A DNA stretch of 64,000 nucleotides from Arachnopeziza araneosa. Its lineage: Eukaryota; Ascomycota; Leotiomycetes; Helotiales; Arachnopezizaceae. The stretch covers positions 499,648 to 563,647 of the forward strand of contig QYAI01000016.1 in NCBI GenBank assembly GCA_003988855.1, in the 5' to 3' direction. Positions 34,958 through 45,599 of this stretch are shown piece after piece. The translations under genes and the position numbers were made by a program. The notes under the pieces were generated by a model, which worked only from the letters and a program-made list of their open reading frames with translations, was not told the DNA's origin and searched no databases. Position 1 is the first letter of the stretch; every line of letters starts with the position of its first letter.

Positions 34958-35669
34958 ATTGAGAGAGTATGAAGTGAGGTTTGAGGGTAGAGAACAATCT
35001 CGACAATATCAATGCAACAGGTCGAGCTTTTGGTGTAGCTACAGTATAACTCAGCGATAGCAGTTATTTCTAATGTCCATAGCTTCCTCAGCGCGCACAT
35101 TTCACTGCTGGCAGCTCCGACATATTTTCCGACTGAATCCACAAAAGTATCAAAATATTGGAATCTTGCATATATGAGTAAGCCTCAGCATCGCTCTGAT
35201 GTAGGAAGCTAGAATTCGCATACAATATCACTGCAACTCGAGTCAAGAAGTCATAGCGACGATGCCACGTCTTACGCCGAAGTCGCGAGGCACTTTTCAC
35301 CACCTTTGAGGTTATCGCCAGATCCGGGAGCAGTGCGCAATGCGCATTCAGCGTATTCGCACTGCCCGGAGACAGCTCGAGGGTTGGAATCAAACTCCGT
35401 GCTTAGCGGGCACTTGCATTGAATCTGGACCGTTGAATATTTCTGATCTGCATATTTCCGGCTCAGGGCGTGGGGGTTTGTCACGGATGGGCTGACACAC
35501 CGCCTAACCTTCACCTCAAGTATTTCGAGGCATTTCTCATTTCACAACGCTCTTGCCTGCGCTTCACTCATCGACTCGATTTCCGGAAAGCACACTCATA
35601 TCATCACCAAGTCATTTGCTCCATGATCTCCTCATTCAAATTCTGCTTTGATATCCTAATTTCACAACT
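34958..35669. other. Intergenic, promoter of the Ap4A phosphorylase gene
   Basis: No gene found. Minus-strand frames (34954-35514) lack motifs. Confidence 0.4.
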
Positions 35670-36672
35670 ATGACTGAATCCATTAGTATACCGGCAGACC
35701 TCGAAACCAACGCCATCCACCGTTTCGATAGCCTTGTCAGCCAGGGTGAGATCCTGTACAAAGAAGCTTGTTGGAAACTGGTCGTAGATGGCAACATCAC
35801 GGTATTATTATTCTATTGCCACGATAAACTTCATGCCTTGTTTCAACGTGACGTACTAACATCTTATAGCTTAACTTTCTTCTCAGTCCAGCTTTGTCAA
35901 AGAAAACAATTCTTTCGAAGGACGATCCGGGAAGAACACAAGCCAAAGGACCGTTCGTAGACCCGGATCCAAATTTTGTTCTTGGGCCAATCGGTCCGGA
36001 TCATACATTGATCTTTAATAAATTCTGTGTCACCCGTCCGATGTACCTTCTTCATACGAATGCTTTCCAACCTCAAACAGACAGCTTGAACCAGTCTGAC
36101 TTCTCCGCTATCTGGACACTCTTGACGTCCTTCAAATCATCCCAGATGGTACTTTATAACTGCGGAGCGGATGCTGGAGCATCTCAAGGCCATAAACACT
36201 TACAAATGTTCTCAGTCCCAGACCCTAAGAAGTGTGTCATGTTCCCAGAGAAACTCCCACTTTCGTACGGTAAGCATAGGCAATCATTACAGAGAAAAAG
36301 TATAGTTGACTCATAGTATTAGAAACAATACAATCTGACAACAAGATCCCGTTTCAGAATTTTGTGATTGGCCTCGAACCAGGTATCACTGCACGCCAAG
36401 TGCTTGCCAAATACGAAATGCTTCTTACAACCACCGAAAAGGCGCTAAGACAAGCCGGACATTCCAGTACTGACTACAATCTTGTTCTTGTCTCCAGTTG
36501 GATGGCGATGATACCACGAACACACGCAAACTACAAGGGAAAGGCACCAACAAATGGGGCAGGTATGCTGGGGATGGCGTGGGTAAAGGACGAATCTGAG
36601 ATAGATATATGGCTGAACATCGGGGTAGCAAAGCACTTGACACACCTGGGACTAAGAATGCATGCTGGATGA
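35670..36672 (+). CDS. Ap4A phosphorylase / ATP adenylyltransferase
   Basis: Nucleotidyltransferase that phosphorolyses diadenosine tetraphosphate to ATP and ADP, of the yeast Apa1/Apa2 type. Exons 35670-35801, 35870-36269 and 36317-36672 with introns of 68 nt (branch TACTAAC) and 47 nt give 295 residues. The HIT-like centre reads GASQGHKHLQMF, giving the His-x-His-x-Gln catalytic motif. LGPIGPDHTLIFNKF before it and SSWMAMIPRTHANYKG after it match the family. The length is near the usual 300-330. No lesion. It converges with the GDP-mannose dehydratase gene, whose stop is only 87 bp away. Confidence 0.92.
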
Positions 36673-36759
36673 GGGTGGATTGCTTGCCAGACCAGATGAT
36701 TGTCTTTACTTCAAGAAAAGAAATTGGACGATTTTTACGAGACCAGTCGTGTTAGAGCT

Positions 36760-38159
36760 TCACTGAAGCACGCCTTGTGGAAGGATCAGTCTCGAGCTCC
36801 CAGCGGAAGCTTTGACTGTTTTCAGGTCTTCTTCCACCATTTCTTTGACAAGCTGCTCAAAACCATATTCTCTGGTCCACCCCAAAACCCTTTCTGCCTT
36901 GCTCGGATCCCCCAACAGTTGTTCAACCTCCAGAGGTCGATAAAAGTTCGCATTGACTTTGACTCGGACCAATGATGTTACATAATCTATTCCAACTTCC
37001 TCAAGACCATTTCCGGTCCATCTAATACAAGTGTCAGTCTGAAATCTCATGCAGAAAGCAGATCAAGAGGCTCGTAAGACCAAACGTAGAACTAGAAAGG
37101 AAGAGATTTACTCAAGATCAACCCCAATACTTTGAAAGCTAGCTCCACGAACTCTCGCACTGTATGTGTTCGTCCCGTGGCGAGGATAAAGTCAGCTGGT
37201 TTGGTTTGTTGGAGCATCAAATAAGCTCCGTGCATGTAGTCTCGAGCATGTCCCCAGTCACACTGAGCGTTCAGATTTCCAAGCTCAAGCAAATCTACAA
37301 TACCATGATGAATAAACGCAACAGTAGAAGTAATCTTGCGGCTAACGAAGTGGGTTCCTTAGGTAGGTATGTGAGCAAAGTATTTCATGCCTATTCATCC
37401 ATTTCGGATGATGAAGAACTGAATTCACCTCGTCTTGGAGATTCGCGATTGAACAAAATACCATTTACGGCAAATAACCCGTAGGTCTCTCGCATGTTGA
37501 TAGACATCCAGTAGCTGAACAGCTTCGATACTCCATAAGGAGAAACGGGATAGAAAGGTGTCGATTCTGTTTGTGGAGTTTCTTGGACCTTGCCGAAAAT
37601 TTCCGAACTGCAAGCCTAGAAAGAAGCTTTAGTCTATTTACACCCAACACTTTTGGGTGTGAGGTACAGGTTGCTTGAAGTATCTTACATTGTAAATGCG
37701 AGCCTTTGCATGCCATTTCAAGATCATAATAGTTTCCAGAATCTGAACGGAACCTAAGGCATTGACATCGCAAGTGTACGAAGGCATCTCAAATGAAAGC
37801 TTAACATGAGATTGACCAGCTAGATGATAGATCTCATCAACTTGGCCAATGGAGCTTAGTATTCGAATCAGTGCTGAGGAGTCCAGAATATCGCCGTAAT
37901 GTAACGTCATTTTTCTGCTTGGTGAGTTTGACAGCATCTACGCGGCCTGTGACGATGGTCGTAGCAAGCCGTGAACTTCGTACCCCTTGGATAGTAGAAT
38001 ATCCGAGAGGTAAGAGCCGTCTTGACCACTGATTCCTGTGCCACTGTCATCAGCCGCTGTGTCTCGAGCGGGTTGCATGGGCACGTTTTTACCAGTGATG
38101 AAAGCAACCTTTCCATCCGTATTTACACTCTTGTTTTCTCCGTTCCTTGACCCGTTCAT
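36760..38159 (-). pseudogene. GDP-mannose 4,6-dehydratase, interrupted
   Basis: Extended SDR that makes GDP-4-keto-6-deoxymannose, the first step to GDP-fucose or GDP-rhamnose-like sugars. Segments: 38093-38159, 37689-38035, 37429-37615, 37112-37357, 36760-37021; introns 57, 73, 71 and 90 nt. Joined features: ITGISGQDGSYL (NADP loop), YGDILDSS, HLAGQSHV, the ACSSEIFG Ser, SPYGVSK (Tyr-x3-Lys), LFNRESPRRG, WGHARDYM, NANFYRP and GDPSKAERVLGW. Two lesions: an in-frame TAG near 37938-37940 after LLRPSS, unless a 40-nt intron with a poor donor removes it, and one missing base near 37118, where KVLG should run into IDLEW. Both could be assembly errors, but two in one gene favour decay. Confidence 0.75.
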
Positions 38160-38812
38160 TGATGTGCTCTTGATGGTAGACAAATTTGCTAGTCTTTAGC
38201 TCTTTCTCTATACTCAATAGAGAAGCTCAAACGTAGAGCCTCAGGGAAGAATGATGATTTCATTATGTAACGATTCGGAAGTGTGGATCGACACTTGGTG
38301 GCTGAGAACTAGTACTACAATTGAGACGTGGTCACACAACCCAGGATAAACAAGCGCTCTTGAATGGCCACCCACAATTTGAAACTCTACTCGGTGTGTT
38401 GAGGGATAGTCTAGATTCCAGCCACCAACAAAAGAAAAGTACCCTTGATCTCTTCACCGAGTCACATATGAAATCGGCTGCGCAATGAGACTTTCCCACC
38501 GAGACTTGCAGCTTCGATCAGCTCTTCCTGCAATGCATTGATGTGTAATTGGGGGGAGGATGCATTTCCACGACCCCCACAGACATTTTCTTATCGCAAA
38601 TTCCATAATTAAATTTATCCACCGAGCCTTGTTGCTCTATAAATAGTATCGCGAGGAAGCGCTTTGTGGTCGGGCGTTGGTAGATCAATAGTCTGCGGAG
38701 GCGTCCCGTCCCGCGGTCTTGAATTCTAAATTAGCTGTAACTCCTCCAAACGCGCATACTCAAACACCTTTCACTTAATTAGTCGCCTTTTGAGCTTTCG
38801 TCTGAGCAGATC
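38160..38812. promoter_or_regulatory. Divergent promoter region of the dehydratase and HET genes
   Basis: 650 bp between divergent starts. A good TATA box (TATAAATA, 38638-38645) lies about 170 bp before the HET ATG at 38813. No other signal recognised. Confidence 0.45.
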
Positions 38813-40869
38813 ATGGCCAACAAGGATGTCGAAGCCCAGTTCTTATACGAACCCCTAGACACCGCTACTCCTACAGTACGGCACTTCGAAACATTACCGA
38901 AGAAGAGGGCTTGATTAAGGCTGAAATCGAGCACGTCGCTCTCATATCAGAGCCTCGATATGTTACACTATCATGGGTATGAGGAAGAGATATCTCCGCT
39001 GCAAAGATTCGTCTCAAAAACAAGATTTTCCATGTTGCACGGCGACTTTATTATATCTTGGAATGGATCTCGCAGAACCCGCAAATATCCTGCTATTGGT
39101 GGATTGATGCTATCTGTCTCAACCAGGTTGATTCGGAAGAAAAGAAGTCCCAGTTGATCTTAATGGAACGCATCTATCGGGAGGCAACTAGCACGATTGG
39201 TTGGTTGGGGAAAGGTTCCGAAGATGTTGTAGTGAACACCAACGAAGAGCAATCCGACGAGACGACAACTACTGGAGAAGAAGCCATAGAATTCTTTCAT
39301 ATCTTGAAGGGCTGCACTACAGAGTTAGACACCCAGAAAGGTCGAAATGAATTTCTGGTCGAGCATACCAATACAACGAAATGGAAAGCAGTCGAGAGGT
39401 TTCTGCAGAGACCATGGTGGAGACGGGTGTGGACTCTGCAAGAGTTTGTTATTCCGCAATAGTTCGTCTTTTGGTGCGGAGCAAAGAGCATTGGACGCGA
39501 GGACATGAATTTAGCGGTTCTCGCTTGTGATCTGTTCACTCGAGGTGACAATAGTCCAGTCAAGTATCAGATATCGCTACCAGCCTGGAACCGACGCCGG
39601 ATATACAACTGGCAAAAGGCCGCCGGTGGTGTGTATGAAGGTGACAACCAAGTGAGAATGAGCCAACTGTCCCTACTAGCATTAATAGCATATAGCAGCG
39701 ACGCCAAAGCAACACTCCCGGAAGACCGCATATACTCCCTTCTCGGCCTATCACAGAGCCAGTTCATACAGCCGGAGTATGGTGTTTTCAAAGCATTCGT
39801 TGGACTAGTGAGAATATTCACAGAGACTTACGACAATTTGGACATTATCTACTTTGCACATATCTTCCACTATTCGGAGAGAAGGGCTATAACAGCACCT
39901 GAGTTGCCTTCTTGGGTCCCCGATTGGAGAGTTCATCTAGAGTCTTACGTCACACCTGTTATGGCTAGTCAGAGCGGGTTCAATCATATTGGAAACTTTC
40001 GCCCACCTTTCGAGCGGATATTACGAGGAGGTCATGTCACTTATGTTGCTGCTGGTGGACGTTGCCCCCGTTACCAGATATCAGATGATCTTACTACACT
40101 TACTTGTAGTGGAATACTGATAGATTACGTGGACGGAATCGGTGGCTTGAAGATCCAACGCAAAGCGTGGGACAAAGAGAAGGAAGGCTATACCAAAGTC
40201 CTCGATCATGTCCAATCGACATCGCCCAAAAACTATGAAAGTTTCTCAGCATCGAAAAGCACGCTTGAAATATCAGCACCAATCAACGACTACAATCTGA
40301 TTAATGATGTTGCTCACTGTATAACTTTGGATCGAGAGGATAAGTGTCTCACCTATCCAGCACCACTGTCGAGCTTTCGTCCGGCTTTGCTTGCAATGTG
40401 CAAAGCTGCGCGAGAGACACCGCAGGCTTTGCTTCCCAGTGAATACAAGTGGTTTGAGCTGATCAAATCTCTATCCACACGGGGGAGGTCCCTTGAACCC
40501 CTCCTGAGCTATCGCAAAGAGACGAAGGAATGGCCGAGCATCACAAGAGTCGAGGTTTTAGAAGAGAAGGGATCCGACAATAGGCCTCAGTACATACAAT
40601 TTCGGAACAGATTTGATGGCACTGTGGTAAAAATGGAGAGGAGACTTGTTGTTACAGTGGAAAGTCATCTTGGAATGGCTCCGCATCGGGTTCAAAAGGG
40701 AGATCAGATTTTTGTGATACTTGGCTGCAATATTCCTTTAGTCCTACGATCACATGGAGATCAATTTGAGCTGGTTGGTGAATGCTACCTTCATGGTTTC
40801 ATGAATGGAGAGGCCCTGAGCTATGTCAAGGATGGTATGTCAAAAATTGAGGATTTGAAGCTTATGTAG
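38813..40869 (+). pseudogene. HET-domain gene C, inactivated by a frameshift and two stops
   Basis: The ATG 38813 reads MANKDVEAQFLYEPLDTATPT. The frame shifts near 38875 into LIKAEIEHVALISEPRYVTLSWV. A TGA at 38980 stands where the HET signature SxxWG expects Trp. The same frame goes on with CYWWIDAICLNQVDSEEKKS, STIGWLGKGSED and RPWWRRVWTLQEFVIPQ, meets TAG at 39460, and then is open for 454 codons (FVFWCG, LPEDRIYSLLGLSQS, ELPSWVPDWRVH, DQIFVILGCNIPLVLR, VGECYLHGFMNGEA) to 40869. The original protein had about 680 residues. The body beyond the stops is well preserved, so decay is recent. It is a close relative of the HET relic at 45.6-47.7 kb. Confidence 0.85.
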
Positions 40870-41839
40870 CGTTGGGAGAGATTTGGCTTAACCTGTGAAG
40901 ATTTGATCTTTACTCCATTTCCACCAGACGGATTAGTTCCCAGACTCAATATCATCGCTCTTCAGAAGTGACATTGAGCGGACTGTTACCCTGCTCTTCA
41001 GTCTTCAATATGAAGTAATCGAAAACATGGGCTTGAGCAACCCCGCCAATCTCGACTTATGCGGAGTCAGCAAGCCCTGAAGCAGTGTTCATGCGACCCT
41101 ACGGGTTCGAATCACCCTAACATCAGAGGGAAACCCAATCAAACCATGGAAGCGAAGTGCAGGAGAGGCAGTATTTAGCGCTGGTGAACTACGTGGCGAG
41201 GCAACAGCATATCGTGGCAGCAGCGAACCTTATTCGGCTAAAAGTAACGATTCGGTGCAGCACAAAAGTAGATGAAGCAAACGATCCTCATGAGCCTGCT
41301 AAACGACAATAATCGCATGAAGATGAATACAGTACAAAAACGAGTTTTTGGGATGCTGTCCCAGTCACCTGATTGCGCGCCAGCCAGCCCAATACTCAGC
41401 AGAGCTTTTGAATCTAACTGATTTAAAATGTTGTTTGGCACCGACGAGGTTGGATCCTGTTTCTGGATGAGGTTGAATGCCGACTGTGGAGAGGTTGGAT
41501 GGCGTTTGTGGAGGTTGGGCACTTGGGGGTCCTCGCTTAGCAGCCAGAAGAGGATTTTACAGCCGCGATCCAGAATTGGGACTGGGCCAAGTGCCGTCAC
41601 ATGGTTACCTCCTGTTACAGGCCATTACCAAGCTTGGCTAGCTAAAATAAGACTCGCCTTTAGAGACAAGACGAGGAAAGTATAACTAGGCCTTAAAAGT
41701 GCTAAAACAAGCTTTTGCGGATACTAAAATAGCTCTTTCATGCATGCTCAGGTTTACTTAGCGTGTGCTCAGGCGGTGCTCAGAAATGCTTACCCGTAGC
41801 TCAGGCTAAAGCAGCAGCTGCTCAAGTCCAAAGACGGAA
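40870..41839. other. Intergenic region of 1 kb
   Basis: Nothing supportable. A GGGTTCGAATC string near 41103 recalls a tRNA T loop, but no cloverleaf forms around it. Confidence 0.4.
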
Positions 41840-42376
41840 ATGGAAAATGTTATGAAAACATTCCCGTACCGAATATCCTGTTTCCGCGGATGGACGTTTG
41901 CAAAAATGACCTTCGGCGATTCGGGCAGTTCGCATTTTCCTGAAGAAGTCTTCATTTCTGCTTCAAGGAATTTCTCGACTTTTGTAGCTGCACAAACCTC
42001 TCAATCCGCTACACAAACCGTGCTGCCTTCAGCGGAAGCTGGCTCATCTAATTCGTCGCCCGAAGACGTTGTATTCAAAATCTCCAATGGCTCTGCAACA
42101 AGCGGATTAGAATCATCGTCGTTATCACCTCATGAGATTAGGCGGAAGTCGCTGAGCTTAAGGAAATTGATCAATGCAGCAACCGGGCCTGAGATACAAA
42201 TACCGGTAGCCCTCAACCCTGGAATCAATAACCTAGCTGTCAAATCGGTTTTAGAGAATCTCGTACGAGAAGAACTTGATGTTGATAACAATGCGGAAAC
42301 GCTTGCTGGATACTGCGCCGTGCTCTGGTACTATGAATATGACCAGGCTTCATTTAAGAATATTGCAAATAGCTAA
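41840..42376 (+). CDS. Hypothetical Ser-rich protein, possibly a gene fragment
   Basis: 178 codons from ATG 41840. The N-terminal half is Ser/Thr-rich (AQTSQSATQTVLPSAEAGSSN). The C-terminal half looks folded (ALNPGINNLAVKSVLENLVREEL, LWYYEYDQ). No domain recognised. Coding-like pieces follow at 42455-42595 (MERKDESQRL...), 42659-42852 (RKAEMRKLFENVHESIRVI) and 42868-43170, all on the plus strand but in frames I could not join, so the whole 41.8-43.2 kb block may be one dead charged helical gene. Confidence 0.35.
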   Translation: MENVMKTFPYRISCFRGWTFAKMTFGDSGSSHFPEEVFISASRNFSTFVAAQTSQSATQTVLPSAEAGSSNSSPEDVVFKISNGSATSGLESSSLSPHEIRRKSLSLRKLINAATGPEIQIPVALNPGINNLAVKSVLENLVREELDVDNNAETLAGYCAVLWYYEYDQASFKNIANS

Positions 42377-42867
42377 AAGTTACAGTTAGAACCCGATCTA
42401 CTGGATACCGGACCACAAAATAATGACTGAAGAGCTGAAGAGCTAGTTCCATGGAAAGGAAAGATGAATCACAAAGACTGCGGACACTTGCTAACCATCG
42501 CTTTGATTCTCGGATTGAAGAAAATGTTGAGAGAAGAACTCGAAGTAGCAGTGTGGAGAAGCAAAACGGCCGAATGTCGCACAGTTAAAGTCTCTTGAGG
42601 GGCTGACGGATGTTACAGGCAAGTGATCTCGTCTAAGAATTTATGAGCATGAACTAACCTGTAATAGCTGCGAGAAAAGCAGAAATGAGGAAGTTGTTCG
42701 AAAATGTACACGAGTCGATCCGCGTCATCGCGGAGGACAAGAAGGAGAAGAAGCTCGCGAAATCAATAAGAAAGGCCCTCGAAGGAGAAACACTTGGAGA
42801 CTTTTCAAAGCCCTGGACGGCAAATGCTCGAAAATTCAATTACGAGACTTAGACACCCGTCGACTTC

Positions 42868-43170
42868 TTGAACGAAGTGAAGAAAGCATTGAGAGTAGAG
42901 TCACAGACAGAAGATTATGATTCCGTCGAGTCCGACGATCGAGAAGGGAAGGATATGCCACCAATAGATTGGACTAATTTCTGTTTCAAGTTAGGGAGAA
43001 TAATAAGGAGGCCTAGACAGGAAACCGAGACAAATCGCCAAGTGTTGAAGGATGAAATACTGAGCAATCTCGAGGAGCATATCAAGGAGCGCTGCCAAGA
43101 AATTGTCGATGAAATGTTGAGGAAACGGGATACAATCGTGTGGGAATGGAAAGTTGCCCTGAGAGATTGA
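42868..43170 (+). CDS. Hypothetical charged helical protein, probably a fragment
   Basis: 100 codons, very rich in Glu, Arg and Lys (RRPRQETETNRQVLKDEILSN then LEEHIKERCQEIVDEMLRKR without the join), likely helical or coiled coil. See the upstream entry: it may be the end of the same decayed gene. Confidence 0.3.
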   Translation: MNEVKKALRVESQTEDYDSVESDDREGKDMPPIDWTNFCFKLGRIIRRPRQETETNRQVLKDEILSNLEEHIKERCQEIVDEMLRKRDTIVWEWKVALRD

Positions 43171-44045
43171 GTGATGAGTCGTCGATGGTACGGAGCGTCA
43201 TAGCTGTAGAATATCCTAGCGAGTGGGTGGACAAAGCCGCGAGATAAAAGATTGGAAAGGAACAGCCCAGCTTTGGACTGCGAGGGTCCCTGTGTACTTA
43301 TATTTCATGTTGGTCATAGTTGTACTTTGCCATTGAGCACTTGGCTCCTCGATTGGTAGGGGAAGTGCCTCTGCGTAGATCAAATCACACCCTTTCGAGG
43401 CATAGATCTTAAACGGGAGACTTCCGTTAGGAGTTGGCTTGACTTTACGTAAAGCTGGGCGCATCAGGATGCCGTTGCATAATAGGATGCTTCTCTCGAG
43501 CTATCATTGCTCGAGAAAAGTCTTGGAGGCCATCTCTTGCGCAGCAGCTGATGGGAGTCACGGCCTGGTGGTTGGTTCTGCCTCTGGCTAGTCGGCACCC
43601 CAAGGCTTGGTCTCGTTGGAAACCTCCAAGGTGCAGCCATCTCTAGCTCATGGTTGGTACATCCAGAGTTGTAACCGTAGAAGATCGTCGTATGACCATC
43701 CAGCCGAAGGAGATGTAGTACTCGGGGCGGTTCTACTCTTATGCTAAGAGAAATCAACATTCTATACGTCACGTGATACGGCACGTTTCTTATCAGGTGC
43801 TGAAAATACCTATGTATACCTTTCACGCCAAAGAACAAGGTTCAAGTGAGGAAAGCAATATCCAAGCGTGCATTTGGTGGTAGTCACCCAGCCCAGACAG
43901 TGGTCGTCACTCAGCTGCGGAAGCTGGCTTGGCTTCAATCCCAAGACACCTTGGGCGCTAAGGTAGGCTCTACGAGTACATCACGGAGGAACCCGCATCT
44001 CCTTCCCATCCCACTTCGTCTCATCCTATCTTAACAACCACCACA
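43171..44045. other. Intergenic region of 0.9 kb
   Basis: No gene. TCACGTGA at 43769-43776 lies about 270 bp before the membrane protein ATG at 44046. Confidence 0.4.
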
Positions 44046-45073
44046 ATGACAACAACCGTTCATGCGCCCGAGCTCAACTCTGGAATTTGGACCTCTTGGC
44101 TCCCCATCACCACAGCCTATCCCTCGCAATCGGGCTGCCAAACTGCGGCATGGGCGCGCTTTGGAATCCAAGACACGGCTGGATTCTGGCCTTATATCTA
44201 CGATCCTGCGTATGACTCCTCAGTTGCGAACTCATTGACATGTTTACCTCCCGAAGCGATAAGGTGGTGGGATGGAGGAATAACGAGTGATGGGACTATC
44301 ACGAGTTATAGCTTAGGTCCGGTGACATGCCCAGTAGCGTATGAGACTGTGAGCACCATGTTGGTATCTGGGGCAAGTGGGGACAGTACGAGTGTGATAT
44401 GTTGTCCCACGTGCGACTTCCCATTTCTATTTACATCTCTTGAACCTTTCGATGCGCTGTGCTCCAGATGAATTGAATCTGATTGGTATAATATGATTAC
44501 AGAAATTTCAAATACGTTCGCAGCCTTACAGCCAACGGGAGCGTAGACGGTGTCTGTACCTCGCCCATGAGCTCTGGTCAAGTCTTTACCTACGCATCTC
44601 CCGCAAAAAATAGCTATATATCCACTGCAACCACCCTCTCGAGCGCGATACCTCTCATAGCTGTCCCGGTAGAAGGGTATAATTTCGCTGCTGAGACGAC
44701 TTCTTCCCAACCGTCTACTTTTTCTATCAATCTCTCTGCTTCGGCTGCGTCTTCCCCGATTTCATCGAGTACGACGATAAGTTCGGGGATTCCTACTGAT
44801 ACGAGTCCAGGAAGTAGTGGATTGTCGTCCGGTGCGAAAAGAGGGATAAATATAGCCATTGGCGTCGTTGGTGGTGTCTTCTTTCTTATTTTGCTTGTCG
44901 CATATTGTTTCTGGCGGTGTTACGGAGATAATATGCACACTCCACCTCCGAATGAATTGGATAACAATTGGGAAAATAATGGTGAGGAATTGGATGCGGA
45001 AAACAACAGACCATCGGTACCTGAGATGGTTGGGATTTCAAGGCCTGCGGGAATGACAAGTCGAGATGAATGA
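44046..45073 (+). CDS. Single-pass membrane protein with Ser/Thr-rich stalk
   Basis: Exons 44046-44410 and 44503-45073, with a 92-nt GTGCGA...CAG intron, give 311 residues. The splice makes ICCPTNFKYVRSLTANGSV, which restores a conserved CCP-type cysteine region; without it the frame dies at 44471. Order: Cys-containing ectodomain (residues 1-160), Ser/Thr-rich stalk (about 175-225), one hydrophobic segment INIAIGVVGGVFFLILLVA near 240-260, then an acidic, Asn-rich cytoplasmic tail. The architecture is that of fungal wall-stress sensor-like or Mid2-like proteins. No classical N-terminal signal peptide is visible. Function unknown. It is intact while the HET genes on each side are dead. Confidence 0.75.
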
Positions 45074-45599
45074 ATATGTGAGGAAAAACATAAATTTGAT
45101 GGATTTATCTACAGCAAAGCAGTCGAGCCTTTTGATAAAAGTGAACGAAAATCCTATGCTGTCGAAATGGAACATCTGTCGCCAGTAGAATCCTTCAAGA
45201 CATGGGTTTACAAGATAAAACGAGCTTTACAAATTTACTCTACGTCGAGTAAGCGAGCAGATTTAAGAGGCTCAAAGCATCGCATATATTTTGAAGAATT
45301 TTGGTAAGTAGATATCAGCCTAAAGGTAGGATTGTCGAGATGCTGTTCCACGTGACTCGAGGTCAGCATTGATTTCACAGCCAATTGGCACTGGGCAAAT
45401 GGCCACAGTCAGTTATTACGGCACAAGTTTAACAATATCCTTACTATTGTATTTATGTCATCATATCACACTACATTCCTTCTCTGACATAGCCTCCCTC
45501 ACAACTGTCTTCTGACCTAGCAGGTATCGATTGTGAACGGTTGACATTCATGAGTGGGGTGATTTGTCTTCTGCTTTGAACGGAGGACAGACATTCGAT
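45074..45599. other. Intergenic region
   Basis: No gene; a CCACGTGACT E-box lies near 45348. Confidence 0.4.

Noticed and set aside
38980..39462. RIP as the cause of the stops in HET gene C
   Set aside because: TGG to TGA is not the usual CpA-to-TpA pattern of RIP, and the coding body is otherwise not AT-shifted.
41085..41125. tRNA-like GGGTTCGAATC T-loop string
   Set aside because: The flanking bases do not pair into a T stem, and no acceptor, D or anticodon arm can be drawn.
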